Positions 1-6,179 of a DNA stretch of 8,650 bases are shown one piece after another. A program made the translations under genes and the position numbers. Source of the DNA: Acidobacteriota bacterium (GTDB lineage: Bacteria > Acidobacteriota > UBA6911 > RPQK01 > JADFOI01); contig JAPYTY010000078.1 of the NCBI GenBank assembly GCA_029942065.1, forward strand, positions 1-8,650, in the 5' to 3' direction. The notes beneath the pieces were generated by a model that saw nothing but the letters and a program-made list of their open reading frames with translations, made no database searches and was not told where the DNA came from. The first letter of the stretch is position 1; each line of letters begins with the position of its first letter.

Positions 1-32
1 TGTGTATAAGAGACAGTGTGTATAAGAGACAG
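1..32. other. Nextera/Tn5 mosaic-end adapter, two tandem copies (artefact)
   Basis: Positions 1-16 and 17-32 are perfect tandem copies of TGTGTATAAGAGACAG. This is the 3' part of the 19-bp Tn5 mosaic end used in Nextera library adapters. It is untrimmed library sequence at a contig end, not genomic DNA and not a natural transposon end, since no transposase or matching inverted copy is present. Genome sequence can be trusted only from about position 33. Confidence 0.96.
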
Positions 33-139
33 TTCACGGGGTACTTGAAACCGATCAATGATCACACCGCCTTTTTTTAACCCTCTTTTATGGTAGAAAA
101 ACAGGACTACCCGGGGGGGAAACCAAGGATGATGACACC
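33..139 (+). promoter_or_regulatory. Leader upstream of the amidohydrolase operon
   Basis: This 107-nt stretch precedes the first gene. It holds an 11-nt interrupted palindrome, GATCAATGATC (53-63), a T-rich tract (71-78) and a run of seven G (113-119). TTGAAA at 45-50 resembles a -35 box, but no -10 element sits 16-18 nt downstream. TATGGT at 89-94 resembles a -10 box but lacks a matching -35. I therefore cannot place a promoter with confidence. AAGGA at 125-129, 10 nt before the ATG at 140, is the likely ribosome binding site. ATGs at 129 and 132 are out of frame with the gene. Confidence 0.35.
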
Positions 140-1975
140 ATGAATGACAACCACTGCCCCTCTCTATCTCTTGTGACGCTTGGTCTGATGGGCCTTTTCG
201 TTTTCGGGCCCTGGCCGGGGGTTGCCCAGGCTCAGGATTTGCCGGCGGAAGTCCTCCGTTATGCCGACATGGTCCTGTACAACGGTCAGATCCTGACGAT
301 GGACCGGGACCAGCCCCCCATTTCCGTGAGGGAGGCGGTGGCGGTTCGCGACGGCCGTATTCTGGCAGTTGGAGAGGATGACCGAATTCTCCAGATGGCC
401 GGTCCCGACACGGAAAGAGTGGACCTGGCCGGCAAGACCGTGACTCCCGGCTTTGTGGATACCCACTCCCATCCCAACAGCTATGCCCTGAGACACTATC
501 GGGACGAATACACCCCGCTCTATCTGAAGGCACTGGAGGACAACCACGTCCACTTTGCCCGGGTCCGGTGGGACTCGGTGGAGACGGCAAAAGCCGATTT
601 CAAGAGGTTCGCCGAGAACCTCCCTCCCGGAGAATGGATCTATACCACCAGCATGCTCAATCCCACCGTCATGAGGGAGCTCCGACGAGACGACCTGGAC
701 GAAGCGGTGCCCGATCATCCGCTTTACATCATGATCGGAAATGCCATGCGTGGGCTGGCCAATACCAAAATGCTCGACATCATCGTCGAGCGGTACGGTG
801 AAAACCTTCCCGGTATCGTTCGGGATGAGCAGGGCGTGGCCACCGGCTTCATGTTCGGAGCAGCCGGGACGGTGATCGATCAGGAGGTGATTCCCCAGAC
901 GCCTCCGGAGGTTCTGGCGCCTTTCTTCAAGAAGGAACTGGAGGAATGGGTAGCCATCGGGGTGACCACCTTGTCCACACGCCTGCGGGGCAATGAAATC
1001 ACCGCATACGGCCAGCTGGAACGAGATGGAGAACTTCCCCTCAGGCTCGCCTACTCGCATGAGATCGGCCGGGGCAATCCCTTCCTGGAAAGGGATCTCA
1101 AGCGCTTCGGCAACCTTCAGGGACACGGCACCGATTGGATTTGGATGATCGGGATTTCAATCGGAATCCCCGACGGCAACGGCCCGGGAGGGGCTCCTGG
1201 ACTGTGGTCCGGAAGCACCTGCACGACTCCGGACAAACGCATCGTCCTGGCCGACGACTACTATCCGGATGGACTCTGTTTCTGGGACCTTCCGGATGAC
1301 CCGGGCGCCGACTCGGTGCTAGTGGCCAATCGATACGGTTACCGGATCTCCGGAGTACATACCTTCGGGGATCAGGGGTTCATGAAGCTGCTGGACGCCT
1401 ACGAGAAGGCCGACCAGGAGAAGTCCATCGCAGGCCAACGTTTCGGCCTCGATCACGGCCTGATGGTGAGTCCGGAGGTAGTCGAGAAATCGGCCCGGCT
1501 GGGAGTCACCTGGAGCCTGCAGCCGCCCCTTGCATACAGCCGCTACGCCGCCGGCATCAGCCGCGTGTACGGCGAAGAATATGCTCACCGCTGGGTGCTG
1601 CCGGTCAAGAGCCTGATCGACGCCGGGGCCCGGGTGACCTACGGAGCCGACACCCATAACGACCCGGAAAGATATCCCCTCTTCAACCTGGAAGTGGTGG
1701 TGACCCGGAGAAGTGAAGACGGGATCGTGTACGGTCCCCGCGAAAAAATCGACCGTTCCAACGGCCTGCTGATGCTGACCCGCTGGGGAGCCGAATACGT
1801 CATGCGTGAAGACGAACTGGGCTCCATCGAGCCCGGAAAGCTGGCCGATCTGGTCGTGGTGGATCAGAATCCTTTGAGCAGCGAAATCGCCGATGAGGAT
1901 CTGTCCGAAATCAAAGTGCTCGCCACCCTGATCGGGGGCGAAGTGGCTTATGGTTCGCTCAGCAGTGAGCCCTGA
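140..1975 (+). CDS. Exported metal-dependent amidohydrolase (YtcJ/amidohydrolase-3 type), paralog A
   Basis: Likely an exported hydrolase of the amidohydrolase superfamily, YtcJ/N-substituted-formamide-deformylase-like branch; substrate unknown. Residues 1-31 form a signal peptide with a probable AQA|QDLP cleavage. Residues about 41-105 and 560-605 build the small beta-sandwich typical of the family (ILYNG-like start; LGSIEPGKLADLVVVD near the C-terminus). The TIM-barrel metal ligands seen are H109/H111 (THSHP), H407 (GVHTFGD), H439 (LDHG) and D504 (YGADTHNDP). The lysine usual in the family's 'KxxxDG' strand is not evident (IGIPDG, 341-346). The only mature cysteines, C361 and C380, lie between the fourth and fifth strands and could form a disulfide. 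The signal n-region (MNDNHCPS) oddly lacks Lys/Arg. The start is the ATG at 140, with AAGGA upstream. It is closely similar over its full length to the gene at 3920. Family assignment is firm; reaction is inferred. Confidence 0.93.
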   Translation: MNDNHCPSLSLVTLGLMGLFVFGPWPGVAQAQDLPAEVLRYADMVLYNGQILTMDRDQPPISVREAVAVRDGRILAVGEDDRILQMAGPDTERVDLAGKTVTPGFVDTHSHPNSYALRHYRDEYTPLYLKALEDNHVHFARVRWDSVETAKADFKRFAENLPPGEWIYTTSMLNPTVMRELRRDDLDEAVPDHPLYIMIGNAMRGLANTKMLDIIVERYGENLPGIVRDEQGVATGFMFGAAGTVIDQEVIPQTPPEVLAPFFKKELEEWVAIGVTTLSTRLRGNEITAYGQLERDGELPLRLAYSHEIGRGNPFLERDLKRFGNLQGHGTDWIWMIGISIGIPDGNGPGGAPGLWSGSTCTTPDKRIVLADDYYPDGLCFWDLPDDPGADSVLVANRYGYRISGVHTFGDQGFMKLLDAYEKADQEKSIAGQRFGLDHGLMVSPEVVEKSARLGVTWSLQPPLAYSRYAAGISRVYGEEYAHRWVLPVKSLIDAGARVTYGADTHNDPERYPLFNLEVVVTRRSEDGIVYGPREKIDRSNGLLMLTRWGAEYVMREDELGSIEPGKLADLVVVDQNPLSSEIADEDLSEIKVLATLIGGEVAYGSLSSEP

Positions 1976-2049
1976 TCAATGCAAATATGAAATCCGCCGG
2001 CAGGCCGGGATTATTCGTCCTTCGGGCTGGAAAGAAAGGGAGTATTTAA

Positions 2050-3897
2050 ATGTTTAACTCAAAGGTTCGAAACCTTCAACTGATCGCTGTTCTGGTACTG
2101 GTCATGGTGGGCTCGGGAAGCCTGGCCCTGGCCGATGATCCCTCCCTGATCGTTTACAACGGAAACATCAACACCGTGGATGATTCGAACACCGTGTTTC
2201 AGGCCATGGCCCTGAAGGACGATCTGATCATGGCACTGGGAACCAATGAGGACATTCTCGCTATGGCTGGACCCGACACGGTCCGGATGGACATGCAGGG
2301 CCGGATGGTTCTGCCCGGTTTTGTGGATCCTCACTGGCACCTGGGCAAACACATGGAGGAGGACTTCCCCGAGTTGAGGGGACACCGGGTTCCTCCCGCC
2401 GACACGCTGGAGGAAACCACCCAGAACATCGAGGAAGTCATCCGGGAGACTGCCGCCAAGGCCAAGCCGGGAGAGTGGTTGCTGATTTTCCCCACCGGAA
2501 ATCTGGCCCGGGAGGTGATTTTATTTGAAACCCTGACCGGTGAAGACCTGGATCGATTTGCCCCCAACAACCCTGTCTACCTCAACGAAGTGGGCTCGGG
2601 TCCCAGAAGTCAGAGCCTTCTCAGCGGCAGGGGCAGAGCCCTGATGGAAAAAGAGATGCCCGGATTCGCGCGTCTGACCGATCGGGATGTCAAGGGAATC
2701 GGCACCGATTTAAGCGCTTCGGTCATCAATGATGTCATTCTCAAGGGTCGGGAAGAAGAGTATTCCCGGTCTCTCAAGAAATTTCTGCTGAGTCGAACGC
2801 CTAAATCCGGGATCACCACCGCGGGGACCATCCTCACCCGGATGCAGATCAATGCCTTCGCCATTTTAGACCGGAAGGGAGAACTCCCGGTCCGGTTCGG
2901 CTGGCTTTCCGGCTACACCGCCTTTTTTGAGCCGGAGGGTTTTTACCGGCGCTTTCCCGACATCTCCGGCATCGGGAGCAAGTTCTTCTACAATCTGGGA
3001 GTGGGAGAAGAACTGACCGACTCACCGGCCACCGGGCTATGTACGGATGTGCCCATCAAGACCAAGGAGCTCACCGAAAGATTCCGCAAGTCGCAGCTGG
3101 ACACCTGTTTTCTGGCCAACCCGGTCATGAGAGAGATCGTGAAGGACCAGATCGCCTACGGCAGGGGCGTTGAATATCACGCCGGTGGAGACAAGTCCGT
3201 CGACATTATCCTGGAGATCATCGAAGAGATCCGCGAGGAGACGGGGATGACGGTGGAGCAGATCAAAAACAAGAGAATCACCATGGAGCACACCCTGATG
3301 CTCAGGCCCGATCAGATCCCTATTCTGGCAAAATACGGGATCATCATGACCCTGGCCTGGTCCCACGTGAACACCCAGCTCAACCCCATCTGGCCCAGCA
3401 ACATCGCCAAGCACTACGGCGAGGAGTACCTCAACTGGCACCAACCGGCCAAGAGCATGGTAGATGGAGGAGTCCCCACTATTCTGGCCGAGGTCGGCGG
3501 AAGGTCCTTTCGGGCCATGCAGAAGTTCATTACCCGGGAAGCCTGTTTTACTCCCCGGCGTCCCGAGCAGGGAGACATGAGCGTGACCACCTGCAAGGTG
3601 CTGGTTCCGGATGAAAGGATTGACCGGCTGACTGCCCTGAGGATGTCCACCATCTGGCCCGCCTACTACGCCCTGAAAGAGCACCAGCTGGGATCCCTGG
3701 AGGTCGGGAAATTCGGCGATTTCATCGTGATTGATCACGACTACTTCACGGTTCCCGAAAAAGAGATTGAAAACCTGCAGGTCCTGCTGACCGTCCTGGG
3801 CGGAAAGGTGATCTTTGCATCGCCTGATTACGGAACCGTTCCCCCGGATCTCTTCAAATCTGCGGAGTACATTGGCGATGCGGTTCTAGCCAATTAA
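2050..3897 (+). CDS. Exported amidohydrolase, divergent paralog B with altered active site
   Basis: Second exported amidohydrolase-superfamily protein (615 aa), clearly more distant from its neighbours than they are from each other. A strong signal peptide (K5, R7, hydrophobic 11-20) ends ALA|DD after residue 28. The family layout is intact: VYNGNINTVDD near 35-45, the metal motif H95/H97 (DPHWHLG), H377 (EYHAGGDKS), H414 (TMEHT) and C-terminal LGSLEVGKFGDFIVID. Where the paralogs carry the conserved Asp of the last barrel strand (YGAD), this protein appears to have Glu481 (ILAEVGG). Its four cysteines fall into two candidate pairs, C331/C353 (position shared with the paralogs) and C499/C515 (in a longer loop unique to it). 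The start is the ATG at 2050, with AAGGGAG (2036-2042) 7 nt upstream. It lies 74 nt after gene A and 22 nt before gene A', so the three are probably co-transcribed. Substrate unknown; an altered or lost catalytic chemistry is possible. Confidence 0.92.
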   Translation: MFNSKVRNLQLIAVLVLVMVGSGSLALADDPSLIVYNGNINTVDDSNTVFQAMALKDDLIMALGTNEDILAMAGPDTVRMDMQGRMVLPGFVDPHWHLGKHMEEDFPELRGHRVPPADTLEETTQNIEEVIRETAAKAKPGEWLLIFPTGNLAREVILFETLTGEDLDRFAPNNPVYLNEVGSGPRSQSLLSGRGRALMEKEMPGFARLTDRDVKGIGTDLSASVINDVILKGREEEYSRSLKKFLLSRTPKSGITTAGTILTRMQINAFAILDRKGELPVRFGWLSGYTAFFEPEGFYRRFPDISGIGSKFFYNLGVGEELTDSPATGLCTDVPIKTKELTERFRKSQLDTCFLANPVMREIVKDQIAYGRGVEYHAGGDKSVDIILEIIEEIREETGMTVEQIKNKRITMEHTLMLRPDQIPILAKYGIIMTLAWSHVNTQLNPIWPSNIAKHYGEEYLNWHQPAKSMVDGGVPTILAEVGGRSFRAMQKFITREACFTPRRPEQGDMSVTTCKVLVPDERIDRLTALRMSTIWPAYYALKEHQLGSLEVGKFGDFIVIDHDYFTVPEKEIENLQVLLTVLGGKVIFASPDYGTVPPDLFKSAEYIGDAVLAN

Positions 3898-3919
3898 TTT
3901 TTCAGCGGAGGACGCCCCC

Positions 3920-5746
3920 ATGAAAAAGACAAGACAGATTCATTCAGGGCTCTTGAGCCTGTTCGCGATGATTTCCCTGGTCCTGATGGGACCCTTCCCG
4001 GGCTACTTGACAGCTCAGGATCTGCCCCCGGAAGTTCTCCGATACGCCGATACGATCCTCTACAACGGCCAGGTCCTGACCATGGACCGCGACCAGCCTC
4101 CCATTACCGTGGTCGAGGCGGTGGCGCTTCGTGACGGTAAAGTCATGGCGGTCGGGGAAAACGACCGGGTCCTCGGGATGGCCGGACCCGATACGGCAAG
4201 AATCGATCTGGACGGAAAAGCCGTCATTCCGGGTGTGGTGGATACCCACTCCCATCCCAACGCCTACGCCGTCAGGCACTACAGTGATGAGGTGACACCG
4301 GCCTACCTGAGATATCTGGAAGAGCAGAAGATCCGGTTTGCAACGGTCCGGTGGGACACCAAGGAAACGGCACTGGCGGATTTCAAACTGGTGGCGGAGA
4401 ACGTCTCGCCCGAGCACTGGATTTACACCACCGCCGGGCTGAACCCGACGGCGCTGGATGAACTGAGCCGATACGACCTGGATGAAGTCGTGCCCGACCA
4501 CCCGCTCTATGTCATGGTGGGGAACGCCATGTGGGGCCTGGCCAACAGTAAGATGCTGGAACTGGTCCATGACCGCTATGGCGACACGCTTCCAGGCTTG
4601 CTGAAAGACGAAAATGGTGTTCCAAACGGCCGCATCCTGGGTGCAGCCGGCTCCGTGATCGATCAGGAAGTCATCCCCATGATGCCTCCGGAGATTCTCA
4701 AACCGGTCTTCAAGAAGGAACTGGACGAATGGGTGGCCATCGGGGTCACCACCCTGTCCACCCGCCTCAGCGGAAATGAGCTGACCGCCTACAAAGAGCT
4801 GGACGATCAGGGAGAACTACCGCTGCGGCTGGGTTATTCGTTTGAGCTGGGACGCGGAAATCCCTTCATTGAACGCGACCTGAAGCGCTTCGGCAACTTA
4901 CAGGGACATGGGACGGAATGGATGTGGGCGATCGGAATTTCCATGGGGATTCCCGACGGCAACGGCCCCGGCGGAGCGGGAACGGCCTGTACCACCATCC
5001 CAAAGCGTGAAATCGTTGCCAGCGATATCTACCCCGAAGGAAAATGTTTCTGGGAACTGGAGGATGACCCATCGGCTGAGGTTCCCGTCATCGCCAACCG
5101 CTACGGGTACCGGATCACCGGCACCCACACCTTCGGAGACAAGGGATTCCTGCAGATTCTGGACTCCTTTGACCGGGCCAACCAGGAGAGTTCCACCGAA
5201 GGCCAGCGCTTCGCTCTGGATCACGGTCTGATGGTGAGCCCGGAAGTCCTGGCGCGGGCCACCGAGGCCAACGTGATCTGGAGCCTGCAGCCTCCTCAGT
5301 TCTACCGAAAATACGCCGCCGCCATCAGTGTTGTCTACGGAGAAGAATACGCACACCGATGGGTCATGCCGGTCAAGAGTCTGATGGATGCCGGCATGAG
5401 AGTCACCTATGGAGCCGATGTTCACGACGATCCGGAACGGCAGCCCATGTTCAACCTGGAAGTCCTGGTGACCCGCAAAATCAATGATGGGCGGGTGTTC
5501 GGCCCGCGGGAGGCGATCGACCGTGAGAGCGCCCTGCTGATGATGACCCGCTGGGGCGCTGAATATGTCCTGCGAGAACAGCAGTTGGGCTCCATCGAAG
5601 CCGGCAAACTGGCCGACCTGGTGATTCTGGACAAAAACCCCCTCGACCGCAGCCTCCCCGATGAAGATCTTTCGGAGATCAAGGTGGAGGTCACCCTGAT
5701 CGGGGGAGAAGTGATGTACGATCCGGGCAATCTTCTTAACCAATAA
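3920..5746 (+). CDS. Exported metal-dependent amidohydrolase (YtcJ/amidohydrolase-3 type), paralog A'
   Basis: Third exported amidohydrolase (608 aa), a near full-length match to the protein encoded at 140-1975. The two share a mature N-terminus (QDLP[AP]EVLRYAD) and all presumed metal ligands: here H110/H112 (THSHP), H403 (GTHTFGD), H435 (LDHG) and D500 (YGADVHDDP). It lacks about five residues present in paralog A in the loop after PDGNGPGGA. Its only two cysteines, C357 and C376, match the pair of paralog A with the same spacing. The signal peptide is conventional (MKKTRQ n-region, hydrophobic 11-25, probable cleavage before Q33). The start is the ATG at 3920, with a strong GGAGGA (3907-3912) 7 nt upstream. 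It is the last gene of the three-gene set and ends 21 nt before the repeat cluster. Family assignment is firm; substrate is unknown. Confidence 0.93.
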   Translation: MKKTRQIHSGLLSLFAMISLVLMGPFPGYLTAQDLPPEVLRYADTILYNGQVLTMDRDQPPITVVEAVALRDGKVMAVGENDRVLGMAGPDTARIDLDGKAVIPGVVDTHSHPNAYAVRHYSDEVTPAYLRYLEEQKIRFATVRWDTKETALADFKLVAENVSPEHWIYTTAGLNPTALDELSRYDLDEVVPDHPLYVMVGNAMWGLANSKMLELVHDRYGDTLPGLLKDENGVPNGRILGAAGSVIDQEVIPMMPPEILKPVFKKELDEWVAIGVTTLSTRLSGNELTAYKELDDQGELPLRLGYSFELGRGNPFIERDLKRFGNLQGHGTEWMWAIGISMGIPDGNGPGGAGTACTTIPKREIVASDIYPEGKCFWELEDDPSAEVPVIANRYGYRITGTHTFGDKGFLQILDSFDRANQESSTEGQRFALDHGLMVSPEVLARATEANVIWSLQPPQFYRKYAAAISVVYGEEYAHRWVMPVKSLMDAGMRVTYGADVHDDPERQPMFNLEVLVTRKINDGRVFGPREAIDRESALLMMTRWGAEYVLREQQLGSIEAGKLADLVILDKNPLDRSLPDEDLSEIKVEVTLIGGEVMYDPGNLLNQ

Positions 5747-5770
5747 GGCACCAAGAAGAGAAGGCAACCA

Positions 5771-5815
5771 CAAAGACACAAAGGCACAAAGGCACAAAGG
5801 CACAAAGGCACAAAG
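5771..5815. repeat. 8-bp tandem repeat (CAAAGGCA)n
   Basis: One variant unit, CAAAGACA (5771-5778), is followed by four exact CAAAGGCA units (5779-5810) and a partial CAAAG (5811-5815). It sits 24 nt after the stop codon of the last amidohydrolase gene and is an extension of the inverted repeat copy at 5767-5783. The perfect identity of the units suggests recent slippage expansion and a site likely to vary in copy number between strains. Confidence 0.93.
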
Positions 5816-5925
5816 TTTTTTCTCTTCCATCACCAAGTGCAAGGGGAAGAAAAAAATTTCTTTGGGTCTTTGTGGAGAAGTTCGGAGCGGAATCGGCGCA
5901 CTGAGGCGCCTCCCACTTTCCGGAA

Positions 5926-5944
5926 GGCCGCTCACAGAGCGGCC
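5926..5944. repeat. Hairpin, 8-bp perfect stem
   Basis: GGCCGCTC (5926-5933) and GAGCGGCC (5937-5944) are perfect complements around a 3-nt ACA loop. No T-run follows on either strand, so this is not a standard intrinsic terminator. Confidence 0.8.
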
Positions 5945-5966
5945 GCTACAATGGCTCGCCACAACA

Positions 5967-6057
5967 TCTCCAGCATCGCTGCGAAGCAGCGACTGAGCCT
6001 GGCTCAGGGCAATCCGCCCTGGGACAGTCTTCTTTGTGTCTTTGTGGTGAAAATTCC
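5967..6057 (+). repeat. Hairpin-plus-tail repeat module, copy 1
   Basis: The module starts with TCTCCAGCATCGCT, whose end folds as TCGCTGC-GAA-GCAGCGA (5976-5992, perfect 7-bp stem). CTGAGCC-T-GGCTCAG (5993-6007) and CAGGGC-AATCC-GCCCTG (6005-6021) follow; they overlap by 3 nt, so they may be alternative folds. It ends with the TCTTTGTGTCTTTGTGGTGAA tail motif (6031-6057). A second, shorter copy with the same order of hairpin then tail lies at 6114-6179. Confidence 0.72.
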
Positions 6058-6083
6058 AAAGGCCGCAACAACGACCTTGCTGT

Positions 6084-6102
6084 GGGCGTACTCAGTACGC
6101 CC
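6084..6102. repeat. Odd palindrome, 9-bp perfect arms
   Basis: GGGCGTACT (6084-6092) and AGTACGCCC (6094-6102) are perfect complements around a single C. It lies between the two hairpin-plus-tail modules and resembles the short extragenic palindromes that are dispersed in many environmental genomes. Confidence 0.8.
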
Positions 6103-6113
6103 CTACACTTCAA

Positions 6114-6179
6114 TCTCCGGCATCGCTCCGAAGGAGGGACAGGAGCTGATTTTCTCTGTATCTCTGTGGTGAAATTTCC
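6114..6179 (+). repeat. Hairpin-plus-tail repeat module, copy 2
   Basis: Positions 6114-6140 match 5967-5993 at 23 of 27 positions, and the tail at 6153-6179 matches 6031-6057 at 23 of 27. The hairpin is CTCC-GAA-GGAG (6126-6136), extended by two pairs beyond one G-G mismatch. Relative to copy 1, one stem pair has switched from G-C to C-G. The segment between hairpin and tail is shorter than in copy 1. The tail ends on the first base of the stop codon of the PQQ dehydrogenase gene (6179-6181, minus strand). Confidence 0.72.

Larger units (their letters stand above)
5767..6048. repeat. Perfect 17-nt inverted repeat pair flanking structured DNA
   Basis: ACCACAAAGACACAAAG at 5767-5783 is the exact reverse complement of CTTTGTGTCTTTGTGGT at 6032-6048. 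The 248 nt between the arms contain the 8-bp tandem repeat, one diverged direct copy of the arm and four palindromes or hairpins. The arrangement resembles a small palindromic or MITE-like element, but no target-site duplication is evident. Confidence 0.75.
5747..6178. repeat. Repeat- and hairpin-rich spacer between convergent operons
   Basis: This 432-bp non-coding stretch consists largely of short degenerate repeats. A motif CTTTGTGTCTTTGTGGT occurs on the plus strand at 6032-6048, perfectly inverted at 5767-5783, and in diverged direct copies at about 5859-5880 and 6153-6179. Between these lie the GAGGCGCCTC palindrome (5903-5912) and a series of hairpins from 5926 to 6136. Reading out of either flanking operon, the first thing met after the stop codon is an ACCACA(A/G)AGA-type copy, so the element is symmetrical with respect to the convergent genes. 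Similar ACCACRAAG-like repeats are, to my knowledge, common between genes in several environmental bacterial phyla. Possible roles are 3'-end formation or a non-autonomous mobile repeat; neither is shown by sequence alone. ORFs crossing it look spurious. Confidence 0.8.

Noticed and set aside
1..32. CRISPR-like or natural transposon-end direct repeat
   Set aside because: The two units are contiguous with no spacer and match the Nextera mosaic end exactly.
45..94. Sigma-70-like promoter from TTGAAA (45-50) or TATGGT (89-94)
   Set aside because: The two elements are 38 nt apart and neither has a partner at 16-18 nt, so the matches are probably chance.
164..1126. Long minus-strand open frame (320 codons) antisense to amidohydrolase A, with a similar one antisense to A'
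   Set aside because: It mirrors the codon pattern of the real gene. The resemblance between the two antisense frames follows from conservation of the sense proteins, and neither has a recognisable domain or ribosome binding site.
5816..5856. Possible intrinsic terminator (T6-C-TCTTCC with GGAAGA-A6)
   Set aside because: The stem is A/T-rich with a bulge and a 16-nt loop, and no T-run follows it on either strand. It may fold but does not meet the pattern of an intrinsic terminator.
4898..5962. Minus-strand open frame of 354 codons running from the spacer into amidohydrolase A'
   Set aside because: Its N-terminal part translates the repeats and the 8-bp tandem array (LCAFVPLCLCAF-type low-complexity), and the rest is antisense to a well-supported gene.
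5837..6172. Plus-strand open frame of 111 codons in the spacer
   Set aside because: It is made wholly of repeat modules and hairpins, shows no protein-family features, and ends at the convergent gene.
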